Source: Haloprofundus halobius
Lineage (GTDB): Archaea > Halobacteriota > Halobacteria > Halobacteriales > Haloferacaceae
Reading direction: 5' to 3'
Length of the DNA: 64,000 nt
Assembly (NCBI RefSeq): GCF_020097835.1
Contig: NZ_CP083666.1
Span: 3,162,001-3,226,000 of the forward strand
Both the position numbers and the translations under genes were made by a program. The notes under the pieces were generated by a model, which was not told the DNA's origin, ran no database searches, and saw only the letters and a program-made list of their open reading frames with translations. Positions 1-9,364 of the stretch are shown piece by piece. Numbering within the stretch: the stretch's first letter is position 1; every line of letters starts with the position of its first letter.

Positions 1-188
1 CCAACGACTCGCAACTGTTCTTCCCGAACGCGCTCTCGGAGGAACCGCAGTTCGGCCAGTACGTCCCGCAGGGGTACAGCGCCGAGGGGAGCCAGTCGCT
101 CTCGCGGCGCGACAAGCAGTACCTCTACTGGGTCGACCGACAGGTCCCGGCAGACTATCAAATCGACTCTCCACCACATCAACCGTGA
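1..188 (+). CDS. C-terminal end of the substrate-binding protein of a tungstate/molybdate ABC transporter (partial)
   Basis: An open frame enters from the left edge and stops at 186-188, giving about 61 C-terminal residues. The visible part contains a QLFFPNA stretch and ends with a hydrophilic tail; no further domain can be judged. The family is inferred from context: its stop codon overlaps the GTG of a tungstate-type permease in a GTGA arrangement, which implies translational coupling with the permease and ATPase that follow. Binding proteins normally open such operons. The sequence alone is too short to prove the assignment. Confidence 0.55.
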   Translation, partial: NDSQLFFPNALSEEPQFGQYVPQGYSAEGSQSLSRRDKQYLYWVDRQVPADYQIDSPPHQP

Positions 189-871
189 TTCCGGCCTTCG
201 GCGACCTGAACCTGAACTACCTCGTCAGCGTCACCATCGTATCGCTGTACGTGAGCACCGTCGCCGTCGGCATCAGCACGCTCGTCAGCCTCCCCGTCGC
301 CGTCGGCGTCGCCTTCGGCGACTTCCCCGGCAAGCGCCTCCTCACGACGATAATCAACACCGGGATGGGCTTTCCGAGCGTCGTCGTCGGCCTCATCGTC
401 CTGCTGACGCTCTCGAACGCCGGTCCCCTCGGCGAACTCGAACTGCTCTTTACGCCGCAGGCGATGATCATCTCGCAGACCATCCTCGCGACGCCCGTCG
501 TCCTCAGCGTCTCCATCTCCGCCGTCGAGAGCGTCGGCGGCGACCTGCGCGACGCCGCGTTCGCCGCGGGCGGAACGAACACCGACGTCGGGCTGCTCGT
601 CCTCCGCGAGGCGCGCTACGGTATCGTCACCGCCGTCCTCGCGGGCTACGGCCGTGCCATCAGCGAGGTCGGCTCCGTGCTCATCGTCGGCGGTAACATC
701 GTCTTCCCGCCCGAACAGACCTCGTTCACCCGGACGCTGACGACCGCCATCACCGTCGAGGCGCGCCGCGGCAACTACGAGACGGGCCTCGCCCTGGGCG
801 CGGTGCTCCTCGTGCTCGTCCTGGTCGTCAACGGACTCGGCGGCCGCATCCGCGACGGAGGGAGAGCGTGA
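185..871 (+). CDS. Tungstate-type ABC transporter permease (TupB family)
   Basis: A 228-residue inner-membrane permease that would form the channel of an oxyanion importer. It is almost entirely hydrophobic, with about five or six membrane spans, and carries a DAAFAAGG-type EAA loop near residue 120 followed by a conserved [16 protein letters not shown] segment typical of TupB/WtpB permeases. The start is a GTG inside the stop codon of the preceding binding-protein gene, and the end overlaps the ATPase start by GTGA, so all three are coupled. Tungstate rather than molybdate is inferred from family resemblance; the two substrates cannot be separated from sequence alone. Confidence 0.85.
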   Translation: MIPAFGDLNLNYLVSVTIVSLYVSTVAVGISTLVSLPVAVGVAFGDFPGKRLLTTIINTGMGFPSVVVGLIVLLTLSNAGPLGELELLFTPQAMIISQTILATPVVLSVSISAVESVGGDLRDAAFAAGGTNTDVGLLVLREARYGIVTAVLAGYGRAISEVGSVLIVGGNIVFPPEQTSFTRTLTTAITVEARRGNYETGLALGAVLLVLVLVVNGLGGRIRDGGRA

Positions 872-1764
872 GCGCGAGGAACGCGGCGACCGACCGCCTC
901 CGCCTCCGCCTCGTCGCCGACGGTGTCTCGCACGGCTTCGACGGCGAGTCCGTCCTCGAAGACGTCTCGCTCACCGTCGAACCCGGCGAGGTGCTGGCCA
1001 TCGTCGGCCCCTCGGGAACCGGAAAGACGACGCTGCTGCGACTGCTGGCGCTGTTCTCGCGGCCCGACGACGGTCGAATCGCGCTCGACGATGTCGGTAG
1101 CGACTCCGCCACCGACGCTGCCGACCCGGCGGGCGGCGGCCTCGTCGCGGACGCGCGGGCGGACGGCCGGGGCGAATCCAGCGCTCGCGACGCGTGGTCG
1201 CTGTCGGACGAGGAGCGACTCCGCCTCCGCCGACGCATCGGCCTCGTCGCGCAGGACCGCTCGCTGTTCTCGGCGTCGGTCGCGTACAACGCCGCCTACG
1301 GACTCGCGGTCAGACGCTCCCGGGCGAGTCGTCTCCGCAGTTCACTCCTGCGAACTGTCGGCGTCTGGTCGCCTCCGAAAGCGGCGCTCGACGCCCTCGA
1401 AACCGTCGGAATGGTCGAGATGGTCGACAAACACGCCGAGTCGCTGTCGTCGGGCGAAGCCCAGCGCGTCGGCGTCGCGCGGGCGCTCGCCGTCGACCCC
1501 GACGTGCTCCTACTCGACGAACCGACCTCGAACCTCGACCCGCGAAACACCGCCGTCATCGAGAATGCCATGGGCGAGGCCAAAGAGCGCGGTATCGGCG
1601 TCGCACTCGCCACTCACGACATGGCGCAGGCGCAGCGAGTCGCCGACAAGACGGCCGTCGTTCTCGAGGGGACGTGTATCGAGCACGGTCCTACCGAGCG
1701 CGTGTTCGAGTCGCCGCGCGACGACCGCGCCCGGCAGTTCGTCGCCGGCGAACTCGTCTACTGA
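868..1764 (+). CDS. Tungstate/molybdate ABC transporter ATP-binding protein (TupC-like)
   Basis: A 298-residue ATPase that would power the permease encoded just upstream. Walker A (GPSGTGKTT) lies near residue 48, the Q-loop at VAQDRS near residue 131, the signature [15 protein letters not shown] near residue 194 and Walker [12 protein letters not shown] near residue 213; the H-loop is LATHDMAQ. Between Walker A and the Q-loop there is an extra, low-complexity Ala/Asp/Gly-rich insert of about 40 residues, which makes it longer than the usual 220-260 residues. GTG start overlaps the permease stop. No C-terminal TOBE domain is present; a TOBE protein is encoded next. Confidence 0.88.
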   Translation: MSARNAATDRLRLRLVADGVSHGFDGESVLEDVSLTVEPGEVLAIVGPSGTGKTTLLRLLALFSRPDDGRIALDDVGSDSATDAADPAGGGLVADARADGRGESSARDAWSLSDEERLRLRRRIGLVAQDRSLFSASVAYNAAYGLAVRRSRASRLRSSLLRTVGVWSPPKAALDALETVGMVEMVDKHAESLSSGEAQRVGVARALAVDPDVLLLDEPTSNLDPRNTAVIENAMGEAKERGIGVALATHDMAQAQRVADKTAVVLEGTCIEHGPTERVFESPRDDRARQFVAGELVY

Positions 1765-1818
1765 CGGCCCGGACTCGACAACGGGTGAACTGATTACGGG
1801 GGACGACGAACGAGCGGT

Positions 1819-2541
1819 ATGGACGGCGCGTTCGAGGCGTATCTCGCATCCGACGGCGTCACGTTCGACGACGACGACGCCGAACTGCTCCGGGCGGTCG
1901 ACGGTCACGGCTCCGTCAGCGGTGCGGCCGCGGCGCTCGGTCGCTCGCGGGCGCGCGCGCTCTCCCGACTCGAAACGCTCGAATCGGCCTTCGGGTCGCT
2001 CGTCGAGCGTCGACGCGGCGGGGCCGACGGCGGCGGGAGCGAACTCACCGACGAGGCTCGAGAACTGCTCGACCGGTTCGCCCGCCTCCGTGGCGCGCTC
2101 TCGGGGACCACGGGCGCGCGCGAGGCAGTCCTCTACGGTCGAATCGCCAGCGTCGACGGTGAACTCGGCGTCGTCGACACGGACGCGGGGTCGGTCCGCG
2201 CGCTCGTCGTCGACGCCGAGGGGCGGTCGGCCCGGGAGGTCGACCCCGGAACGCCGGTGCAGGTGAGCGTCCGCGCCGACGCCGTGACGCTGCACGCGCC
2301 CGACGACGCCCCGCCGTCGTCGGCGACCAGCGCTCGGAACCGCTTCGACGGCGCGGTCTCCGACCTCGACGCCGGAGAGACCGTCGCCACCGTCGCCGTC
2401 GACATCGGAACGGAAGCGCCGCTGTTCGCGCTCGTGACCGTCGAGAGCGTCGACCGACTCGGACTCGCCGAGGGGGCGAACCTCGTCGCGTCGTTCAAGG
2501 CGACGGCGACGCGGGCGACGGTCGTCGACGACGAAAAATAG
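1819..2541 (+). CDS. ModE-like winged-helix regulator with TOBE (Mop) domains
   Basis: A 240-residue protein. Residues 20-100 form a ModE-type winged helix (an SVSGAAAALGRSRARALSRL recognition region); residues 105-155 and 170-235 look like two TOBE/Mop modules that bind molybdate or tungstate. It follows the ABC importer by 54 bp on the same strand, so it most likely senses intracellular oxyanion and represses the transporter, as ModE does. A small-molecule storage role for the TOBE pair is possible. Start ATG at 1819 sits shortly after the ATPase stop. Confidence 0.8.
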   Translation: MDGAFEAYLASDGVTFDDDDAELLRAVDGHGSVSGAAAALGRSRARALSRLETLESAFGSLVERRRGGADGGGSELTDEARELLDRFARLRGALSGTTGAREAVLYGRIASVDGELGVVDTDAGSVRALVVDAEGRSAREVDPGTPVQVSVRADAVTLHAPDDAPPSSATSARNRFDGAVSDLDAGETVATVAVDIGTEAPLFALVTVESVDRLGLAEGANLVASFKATATRATVVDDEK

Positions 2542-2553
2542 TTCTCGGACGCG

Positions 2554-3411
2554 TTACAGTTCCGCGACGAGCGCTTCCAGTTCCTCGCGTGCCTCGTCGT
2601 CCACCGGCTGGTGCGGCGCGCGGGCGTAGCCGGCGGGTGCACCGCGGGCGCGCATCGCGGCCTTCAGTCCGGAGACGCCGTGAAGCGCCGTCACCGCGCG
2701 GTCGAGTTCGACCAGGTCGGCGTTCAACCTCCGCGCGCTCTCGGCGTCGCCCTCGCGGTGGCGGGCGTACAGTTCGGCGCACGTCTCCGGTGCGACGTTC
2801 GCCACCGCGAGGACGCCGCCGTCGGCACCCGCGTCGAGCGCGTGGGCGGCCACGCTACCCGAGCCGACGAAGAACTCGAACTCGTCGCCCACGAACCGGC
2901 GCGTGCGTCCGAACGCGGCGAGGTCGCCGCTGGAGTCTTTCATCCCCGCGATGTTCGGGTGGTCGGCGAGGCGGCCGGCCGCCTCCGGCGGGAGCGTGAC
3001 GTCGGTGTAGACGGGGACGCTGTAGAGATACACCGGCACGTCGGCTTCGTCGGCGATCTCCCGGTAGTACGCTTCGAGCACCGCCTCGTCGTGCTGGTAG
3101 TAGAACGGCGTGACGACGAGCGCGCCGTCGGCACCCGCGTCGGCGGCCGACTGCGTCTGGCGCTTCGTCTCGCGCAGACCCGGGTGGCCGGTACCGGCGA
3201 GCACCGGCACCGACGCCTCCTCGACGACGAGTTCGACGACGCGGGCGCGCTCGTCGACGCTCATCAGTTCGGCTTCGCTGTTCGACCCGCAGGGGACCAG
3301 AAAGTCGACGCCGCGGGCTTCGACCCAGCCCACGAGTTCTCTGAGCGCCTCCTCGTCGAGCTCGCCGCCTTCGGTGAACGGTGTCGCCAACGGTGGCGCG
3401 ATTCCTTCCAT
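2554..3411 (-). CDS. DapA/KDG-aldolase superfamily lyase
   Basis: A 285-residue class I aldolase-fold enzyme of the dihydrodipicolinate synthase superfamily. The Schiff-base lysine is visible in GMKDSSGD near residue 155 and the conserved tyrosine in YLYSVP near residue 128. The usual GTTGE loop is replaced by CGSNSE, so the substrate cannot be assigned: 2-keto-3-deoxy-gluconate aldolase, N-acetylneuraminate lyase-like or true DapA activity are all possible. It converges on the regulator gene with only 12 bp between the stop codons. No lysine-pathway neighbours are present, which argues against DapA. Confidence 0.75.
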   Translation of the reverse strand: MEGIAPPLATPFTEGGELDEEALRELVGWVEARGVDFLVPCGSNSEAELMSVDERARVVELVVEEASVPVLAGTGHPGLRETKRQTQSAADAGADGALVVTPFYYQHDEAVLEAYYREIADEADVPVYLYSVPVYTDVTLPPEAAGRLADHPNIAGMKDSSGDLAAFGRTRRFVGDEFEFFVGSGSVAAHALDAGADGGVLAVANVAPETCAELYARHREGDAESARRLNADLVELDRAVTALHGVSGLKAAMRARGAPAGYARAPHQPVDDEAREELEALVAEL

Positions 3412-3720
3412 AGCGGGCGGTCACACGCGTCGAGAATGTAGCTTTGGGTCGGGGTCGCACGGTCCGCTTTTCGAGACGAAACGCGGAGACGCTTCAATTC
3501 GACAAAACGTCCGAATTCGGCGTCGTACGGCAGTCACACGCCCGTCTGACGTGGATTTAAGTCGATCCGCCGATTTCGTTCAACCGGGCGCATAGACGGC
3601 ATCTGTTCCCATCCTCCCACCCGTTCGCGCCCGGATGCAGGCCGAACCCCACCCGACTGCATCCGAGTCCGTTCGGGGCGACCGTCCCCCGCGGTCGCAT
3701 CCGCACGGACACGGACTTTC
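3412..3720. other. Intergenic region without a recognised gene
   Basis: About 309 bp between the start of the DapA-family gene and the end of the TrkA gene. There is an AT-rich patch near 3552-3560 (ggatttaag) and a perfect 7-bp hairpin at 3678-3698, 23 bp beyond the TrkA stop. The hairpin has no T-run after it in the direction of transcription, so I do not call it a terminator. No convincing small ORF was seen. Confidence 0.5.
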
Positions 3721-4395
3721 CTACTCGTTCGTCGCCGCCGCGTCGCCGAGTAGCCGCCGCCGAACGTCTTCGAGCGACTCCTGCTCGACGATGAGCGCGA
3801 CTCTGTCGCCCGCCTCCACGGTCGTCTGCGGGAGCGGAATCGTCATCGCCTCCCGGTCGTCGCCGTGGGCGTAGATGCGAGCCGTCGGCGGCAACTTGAT
3901 CTCGCTGACGCGCTTGCCGACGACCGGCGAGCCCTCGGGAATGGTGACCGCCGACAGCTGCAGGTTCTCGGTGAGTTCGCCGATGGCGTTGAAGTTGCCG
4001 CCGAGCAGCGCCGTCTTCGCACCCGCCGCGCCGAGGCGCTCGGGGTAGATTATCTCGTCGACGTCCTCGGCGTACTCCTTGTAGATCTCCTCGCGGTAGT
4101 CGGCGTCGATACGGAGGACGGTCCGACAGCCGTGCTCTTTGGCGACCATGCAGACCGCGTAGTTCGTGTTCAAATCGCCCGTGATGCCCCCGACGGCGAC
4201 GGCGTCGTCCAGCCCGGCGCGCTGCAAGACGGACTCGTTGCTCCCGTCGCCTTCGACGACCTCGAAGCCCGCTTTCCGGGCACGTTCGACCTTGTCACGA
4301 TCGTTCTCGACGAGAACCACTTCGTGACCTTCCTCCTTGAGGATGCGCGCGGTTCGAGAGCCGACCCGGCCGTACCCAACGATAACGAATCGCAT
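3721..4395 (-). CDS. TrkA-type potassium-uptake regulatory protein (RCK_N + RCK_C)
   Basis: A 224-residue cytoplasmic protein. Residues 1-125 form a Rossmann RCK_N domain with the NAD-binding start VIVGYGRVGSRTA and an acidic VEND motif after strand 2; residues 140-215 form an RCK_C domain ending in DRVALIVEQ. Such single-copy TrkA subunits bind NAD(H) or nucleotides and gate a TrkH-type K+ channel, central for salt-in halophiles. No TrkH gene lies next to it. The ATG at 4395 is the first possible start and leads directly into the beta strand of the fold. Confidence 0.9.
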   Translation of the reverse strand: MRFVIVGYGRVGSRTARILKEEGHEVVLVENDRDKVERARKAGFEVVEGDGSNESVLQRAGLDDAVAVGGITGDLNTNYAVCMVAKEHGCRTVLRIDADYREEIYKEYAEDVDEIIYPERLGAAGAKTALLGGNFNAIGELTENLQLSAVTIPEGSPVVGKRVSEIKLPPTARIYAHGDDREAMTIPLPQTTVEAGDRVALIVEQESLEDVRRRLLGDAAATNE

Positions 4396-4444
4396 GGCTC
4401 TCTATACCGTGCTCCGCCTCAAAAAGCTACGTCCCGTCGGCGAC

Positions 4445-5077
4445 TCACCGCTCGCGCGTCCGGTCGAGGTGGCTCACGAGCGAATCCACCGTCGTCGAGA
4501 GGCGTCGGGTGCCGAACAGCGCGACGACCACCGCTCCGACGGCGTCGAAGACGAGGTCCAACAGCGTGTCTTCGAGGCTGTACTGGATGAGGACGGCCTG
4601 GATACCGAAGAAGTCGGTGACGCCCCGTACGCTGAACTCCAGCACCTCCCAGAGGACGCCGAACGCGAGCGTCACGACGAGGATGAACACCGAGAGGAAC
4701 TGCGGGGGCAAGTACACCGCGTCGCTGTGTTCGTCGACGGCGCGCGCCGTCGCGTAGCCGACGCCGGCGACGATGGTCGCCGACAGCGTGTGGGTGAGGT
4801 TGTCCCACCACGGTATCGCGGTGTAGAGGCCGAGCATCCCCAGCGAGTGCAGCGAGACGGCGAGCGTCACCCAGAGCGTGACGCCCGCGCCGAGGTTGAT
4901 GTCCGTGTCGCGTTCGAGCAGCGCCGGGAGAACTGTCACCCCGAGCGCCATCGTCGCGTTGACGACGACGCTGAGATTCCGTCGGCTGATACCGACGAGG
5001 AGGACGACCACGACGACGAGTTGGAGACTGCGACTGAGCACCAGTTGGTGACGAGGCGACAGCCGAAACGAGACCAT
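4445..5077 (-). CDS. Multi-pass membrane protein resembling the DUF2238/YjdF family
   Basis: A protein of about 210 residues with six predicted membrane spans. The motif WWDNLTHTLSA in the middle, the GVLWEVLEF segment and the DTLLDLVFDAVGA segment match the arrangement of YjdF/DUF2238 proteins, whose function is unknown. I chose the ATG at 5077 because the upstream alternative at 5104 is a TTG and the extra residues are not membrane-like. It follows the TrkA promoter region head to tail. Resemblance is by pattern only. Confidence 0.65.
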   Translation of the reverse strand: MVSFRLSPRHQLVLSRSLQLVVVVVLLVGISRRNLSVVVNATMALGVTVLPALLERDTDINLGAGVTLWVTLAVSLHSLGMLGLYTAIPWWDNLTHTLSATIVAGVGYATARAVDEHSDAVYLPPQFLSVFILVVTLAFGVLWEVLEFSVRGVTDFFGIQAVLIQYSLEDTLLDLVFDAVGAVVVALFGTRRLSTTVDSLVSHLDRTRER

Positions 5078-5235
5078 CGTACCGCGTTCGGTCTCGGCGT
5101 GCAAAACGTTGTTTCGTCGACGAGAGCCGTCGCCACCTCACCGTGCGCCACCCCCGCTACGTGACGCACCGTTCGTGCACCGCGTTGCCATCGCGCCCGA
5201 CACGGTTTTTGCCTCATGTGCCATACTCGGGGGCG

Positions 5236-5838
5236 ATGATGGCCACCACGCACGCCCTGATCGGGGTCGTGCTCGCGCTCGTCGTCGCCCCCGACGGCGG
5301 CCTCCTCCCGGTCGCGGCCGCCGGTCTCGGCGGACTGTTCCCCGACTTCGACCTCTACGCCGGCCACCGGAAGACGCTGCACTTCCCGGTGTACTTCTCG
5401 CTCGCGGCGTTCGTCGCCGCCGGCGTCGCGGCATTCGTCGCCTCGCCGATAGCGCTCGCCGTCGCGCTGTTTCTGGCGGCAGCGGCGCTTCACTCGGTGA
5501 TGGACGTCGCCGGCGGCGGTCTCGAACTCAAACCGTGGGAGGCGACCTCCGAGCGTGCGGTGTACGACCACTTCAACGGTCGATGGCTCGCGCCCAAGCG
5601 CTGGATTCGCTACGACGGCGCGCCCGAGGATTTCCTCCTCGGCGCCGCCTTCGGCGTCCCCGCGCTGTTCGCCCTCTCGGGTCCCGCACAGATCGCCGTC
5701 GGCGTCGCACTCGCCGTCTCGGCGGTGTACACGCTGCTGCGAAAGACGCTCGTGCCGATAGCCCAACGTCTCGTCGATGCGACACCCGCCGAACTGCTGG
5801 CGTACGTCCCCGAACGCTTCGTCGAGGACTTTCGGTAA
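5236..5838 (+). CDS. YdjM-type membrane-bound metal-dependent hydrolase family protein
   Basis: About 200 residues, four membrane segments. The family hallmark is visible: an early THALIG histidine, a GLFPDFDLYAGHRKTLHF block with Asp and His residues near residue 40, and a further LHSVMD histidine/aspartate motif near residue 85. These are the conserved polar residues of the YdjM/LexA-regulated hydrolase family, thought to bind metal at the membrane. The ATG at 5236 (or 5239) is preferred; upstream codons belong to the divergent promoter region. Confidence 0.75.
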   Translation: MMATTHALIGVVLALVVAPDGGLLPVAAAGLGGLFPDFDLYAGHRKTLHFPVYFSLAAFVAAGVAAFVASPIALAVALFLAAAALHSVMDVAGGGLELKPWEATSERAVYDHFNGRWLAPKRWIRYDGAPEDFLLGAAFGVPALFALSGPAQIAVGVALAVSAVYTLLRKTLVPIAQRLVDATPAELLAYVPERFVEDFR

Positions 5839-5856
5839 CTCGGACGTGCCCGTCGC

Positions 5857-6987
5857 TCACCCGATTTCGCGCTCGCAGAACGTGAAGCGCCAGCGCTCGC
5901 CCGCCGAGAGTCGCTGTCCACCGACGACCCACTCCTCGACCGTCTCGTCGGTGAGCGGTCGGGCGACGAGGTAGTTCGCACTCGTCACCCGCGAGAGCGG
6001 CGCCTCGTCGTTGGCGACGAAGCCGTATTTCCGCAGCAGTCGGTCGGGGATCGCCTCGCCGAACACCGACAGCAGGTCGGCGTCCTCGTTGTCGGCGACG
6101 ACGCGCGCGAGTAGCGCGTCCACCGCGTCGGTCCACGCCTCCCCGCCGGTGAGCGGCGCGACGTCGGTGACGTGGACGACGGTCGAATCGAGACCCAACT
6201 GCGTCCCGACGACGAACGCGGCGACCGGACTGCCGCCCCGCTCGGCGAGCAGCGTCTCGTACTCGAACCGCGGGTTCGCGTACCGCCAGGCGTAGAACTC
6301 GGCGTCTCTGTCGGCGTGGGCCTGCGGGAGCGGCGACGAGGCGGCGAGCGTCGCCAACTCCCCGGCGGGGACGTCCCGCTCGCGGCGAACGCTCACGTCA
6401 GCGTCGTCCGGTGTCCCCGTCCGCAGCGAGAGATAGCCCCGAGTCGCCGCCGTCGCGAGTTTGCCGAGCGTCTTCGACGTCCTGTCGCCACCGAGGGAGG
6501 TCAGCGCCGTCGGGTTCTGCACGCGGTAGTATACCGGGAACTCGCGCGTGACGCCCCGGTGCAGCGAGAGTCGTTCCCCCAACTTTTCGAGTGCACCGAG
6601 CACGGCCTCGTTCGGAAACCCGATCGAGACCTGCGGCTCACGACTCGCGTAGTGGTCGTACACGTGAGTCACCATCTTCGAAAACAGCCCCTGTCGGCGG
6701 TGGTCGGGGTGGACCATCGGGTCGACCTGTACCACCGCGAGCACGCGCTCGTCGCCGGCGCGGAGGGGAATCGGGACGCTCGGGCGCGCGCCCACGAGTT
6801 CGCCGTCTGCGGTCTCGGCGACGGCGATGGGCGTCTCGTCGAGATACGGGTTATCGACGTAGCGCCAGTCGAACCAGTTCGGGTCGGTGCGGTCGAACAC
6901 CGTCTCGTAGAGCGATAGCACAGTCGCTCTGTCGCCCGGTTCGTACTGTCTGACCCGGTAGCCCTCTCGGCCGTCCTCGTCGTCCAT
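5857..6987 (-). CDS. GNAT-family N-acetyltransferase, Eis-like two-domain form
   Basis: About 376 residues. The N-terminal half is a GNAT fold with the acetyl-CoA loop VHPDHRRQGLFSKMV near residue 85 (the Q/RxxGxG/A type motif); the C-terminal half (residues 190-370) is a second, more divergent GNAT-like region, as in Eis-type enzymes of about 380-400 residues. Substrate is unknown. The ATG at 6987 is preferred over one 39 nt upstream because the conserved YRVRQYEPGDR strand starts just after it. It converges on the YdjM gene. Confidence 0.8.
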   Translation of the reverse strand: MDDEDGREGYRVRQYEPGDRATVLSLYETVFDRTDPNWFDWRYVDNPYLDETPIAVAETADGELVGARPSVPIPLRAGDERVLAVVQVDPMVHPDHRRQGLFSKMVTHVYDHYASREPQVSIGFPNEAVLGALEKLGERLSLHRGVTREFPVYYRVQNPTALTSLGGDRTSKTLGKLATAATRGYLSLRTGTPDDADVSVRRERDVPAGELATLAASSPLPQAHADRDAEFYAWRYANPRFEYETLLAERGGSPVAAFVVGTQLGLDSTVVHVTDVAPLTGGEAWTDAVDALLARVVADNEDADLLSVFGEAIPDRLLRKYGFVANDEAPLSRVTSANYLVARPLTDETVEEWVVGGQRLSAGERWRFTFCEREIG

Positions 6988-7181
6988 CTCGTGTCGACTC
7001 CACGACGACCGGCGACATAGTTGCACGGGGCCTTCGGCGCGTCCGGTCCGGGGTAGTCTCCGTCTACCGTCCGAAAGCCATCATTTAGTCGACCCGACAC
7101 CTTCTCCCCGTTCTCGGAATCCATCCCGTAATCAGTGAACGGACGGTCCCATTTTTGCCTCTCTCCGTCGAACGATGGTCA

Positions 7182-8750
7182 ATGCATTCAGGCGTGTTCT
7201 CCCCCGCCGCACGCACAGGCAACGCGGCGCGGGTGTACGACGAAACGGCCACCGCTCGCGGCGACGCCCTCGCACTCGAAACCGAGCAGGCACAGTACAG
7301 CCACGCCGAACTCAGCGATCGGTCGGCGCGGCTCGCCGGGGCGCTGCACGAACAGGGACTCGAACCCGACGACCGCCTCGGTCTGTTCCTCTCTAACCGC
7401 GCGGAGCTCGTCCTCACGGCACTGGGCGCGCTGAAGGCCGGACTCCCGTTCTCCCCGGCGAACCCGCAGTTTACCCCACGCGAACTCGCCTTCCAGTTGG
7501 ACGACAGCGACGCGCGGGCGCTCGTCACCGAACCGTCGCTGCTCCCGAAGGTCGCCGACGCGCTCGACCGCCTCGACGCCGACCCGCTCGTGATTCTCGT
7601 CGACGACGTTGAGGGCGATACTGCCGTCGAGACGGACGTCGACACCGTCGCCTTCTCCTCGCTCGACGCCGACCCCACGGTGGTCCACCGCGACGACGAC
7701 GACGTGGCGATGCAGCCGTACACGAGCGGGACGACCGGGAAGCCGAAGGGAGTGCTGCTGACGCACCGAAACCTGCGCGCACAGTCGTTCATCGCCTTCG
7801 AGCGCTCGGCGCTCCGGGCCGACGAGGAGCGGTTCCTCTCTACCCTTCCATTGGCACACATCGCGGGGTTCGTCAACCGGACGTGGCAACCGCTGATTCG
7901 CGGGGCCGCCGTCTACCTCCGCGACCCGAGCGAGTGGGACCCTGAGACGGCGATGGAACTCATCGAGCGCGAGCGCATCACGAAGTTCGGCGCGGTGACC
8001 GCGATGTACGTCGACATCGTCAACCACGAGCGGTTCGGCGAGTACGACCTCTCCAGCCTCGAAGAGGTGATGGAGGGCGGCGACCGGATTCCCTCGGCGG
8101 TCCAAGAGCAGTTCGAGTCGACGGCGGGCGTCGAACTGTTCGAGGCGTACGGCCTGACCGAGACCGGCGGCGGCACCCACGTCGGCTTCGGGTCGACGTT
8201 CGGCCCGCGTCTCGGCACTATCGGCCAACCGCTGCGCGCGACCGACTGTAAACTCGTCGACGCCGAGGGTCGGGAAGTACCGCCGGGCGAGACGGGCGAA
8301 CTGCTCGTCCGCGGGCCGCACGTGATGAAGGGTTACTACAACCGACCCTCGGAGACCGAGGCGGCGTTCACCGAGCACGGGTACTTCCGCACCGGCGACG
8401 TGGCCCGCCGCGACGCCGACAACTACTACGAACTCGTCGACCGCAAATCCGACGTTATCGTCACCGCTGGCTACACGGTGTACCCGCGGGAGGTCGAGAA
8501 CGCGCTGTACGAACACCCCGACGTCGTCGACGCCGCCGTCGTGGGCGTGCCCGACGAGCGCCGCACCGAGACGGTGAAGGCGTACGTCGTCCGCAGACAG
8601 GGGTCGACCGTCGACAGCGAGACGCTCCGCGAGTTCTGTCTCGAACGCGTCGCGCCGTACAAACACCCGCGAACGGTGGAGTTCGTCGAGGAACTGCCCC
8701 GGACGCACAACAGCAAGGTTCGGCGGGTAGAGTTGCGGGAAGGAGCGTAG
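7182..8750 (+). CDS. Long/medium-chain acyl-CoA synthetase (AMP-forming)
   Basis: A class I adenylate-forming enzyme of about 522 residues. The P-loop YTSGTTGKPKG, the A5 motif YGLTETGG, the A7 region YFRTGDVARRD and the C-terminal lysine in HNSKVRR are all present, so it should activate a carboxylic acid as acyl-AMP and then acyl-CoA. The chain-length preference cannot be read. The ATG at 7182 is preferred to an upstream TTG. It stands alone, divergent from the GNAT gene and convergent with the nuclease gene at 8779. Confidence 0.88.
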   Translation: MHSGVFSPAARTGNAARVYDETATARGDALALETEQAQYSHAELSDRSARLAGALHEQGLEPDDRLGLFLSNRAELVLTALGALKAGLPFSPANPQFTPRELAFQLDDSDARALVTEPSLLPKVADALDRLDADPLVILVDDVEGDTAVETDVDTVAFSSLDADPTVVHRDDDDVAMQPYTSGTTGKPKGVLLTHRNLRAQSFIAFERSALRADEERFLSTLPLAHIAGFVNRTWQPLIRGAAVYLRDPSEWDPETAMELIERERITKFGAVTAMYVDIVNHERFGEYDLSSLEEVMEGGDRIPSAVQEQFESTAGVELFEAYGLTETGGGTHVGFGSTFGPRLGTIGQPLRATDCKLVDAEGREVPPGETGELLVRGPHVMKGYYNRPSETEAAFTEHGYFRTGDVARRDADNYYELVDRKSDVIVTAGYTVYPREVENALYEHPDVVDAAVVGVPDERRTETVKAYVVRRQGSTVDSETLREFCLERVAPYKHPRTVEFVEELPRTHNSKVRRVELREGA

Positions 8751-8778
8751 TTCGGCGACGGGGCGGACGTTCCCCGAA

Positions 8779-9273
8779 TCAACGTTCGGTAAACACGTCC
8801 TCGGGAAGCGAACACGTCTCTCCAACGTGCGTCGAGATGTCTCGCTCTCCTCTGACGACCACGAGGGCGTACTCCTCGGGAACGTCGTGGTACTCGCTCA
8901 GTCCGATTCCTTTGACGAGGCTGTTCCCGGAAACGATACCCTCCCGAACGCCGTCCCCGACGATACCGGCACGCCGGAGCGCGTTTCTCTCGACACAGGC
9001 GTCCAAAAAGGCCAGCCGCCACCGCCGGTCGCCCACGAGTTCGTCCAACTTGACGACGTCGCTCCTGTCGAAGGTGGGTTTGAGTTCGAGCAAAAGCAGT
9101 TGCCCGTCTCTGTGGGCGATGAGGTCGACTTTCTTCGAGCCTCGGCTCCCCTTCTCGCTCGAATCGGGATGTTTCGCCTCGATTCGTGGCAGCGCGTCCG
9201 TCCCACCGGGTGGTTCCCCTCCTACCAACGTCCATCCGGAGCGGTTCAGAAACCACTTCGCGTACATGTACAT
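8779..9273 (-). CDS. PD-(D/E)XK nuclease-like protein of the restriction-modification island
   Basis: About 164 residues. The core KKVDLIAHRDGQLLLLELK (near residues 47-65) is a textbook PD-(D/E)XK pattern: Asp in a first strand, then a short turn, then an E-x-K strand, with an upstream Glu in RIEAKHP. This predicts a metal-dependent DNA nuclease. The gene is last of three on the same strand after the methyltransferase fusion. A TATA-like box 24-30 nt upstream of the ATG at 9273 suggests that this ATG, not the GTG at 9291, is the start and that the message is leaderless. Role is inferred: restriction endonuclease or an accessory nuclease of the system. Confidence 0.6.
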   Translation of the reverse strand: MYMYAKWFLNRSGWTLVGGEPPGGTDALPRIEAKHPDSSEKGSRGSKKVDLIAHRDGQLLLLELKPTFDRSDVVKLDELVGDRRWRLAFLDACVERNALRRAGIVGDGVREGIVSGNSLVKGIGLSEYHDVPEEYALVVVRGERDISTHVGETCSLPEDVFTER

Positions 9274-9295
9274 TTCGGGCTCGGATACCACAGCC

Positions 9296-9304
9296 CTAAT
9301 ATCG
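9296..9304 (-). promoter_or_regulatory. TATA-like box for the small nuclease gene
   Basis: Read on the minus strand this is gatatta, centred about 27 nt before the ATG at 9273. That spacing is typical of leaderless haloarchaeal transcripts and supports the shorter start of the gene. Confidence 0.45.
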
Positions 9305-9364
9305 GATATTCGGACCTTCTATCCTTCGCATACGTCTCCCGACGCGGACTACCCGATCCGGTCT

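Noticed and set aside
3678-3698. 7-bp hairpin 23 bp beyond the TrkA stop, as a terminator
   Set aside because: No T-rich run follows it in the direction of the TrkA transcript, which archaeal termination normally needs.
8700-8800. Direct repeat of the tRNA-Thr 3' end as an attachment site for the restriction-modification island
   Set aside because: I looked for the tRNA T-arm and acceptor sequence here and found no match of useful length.
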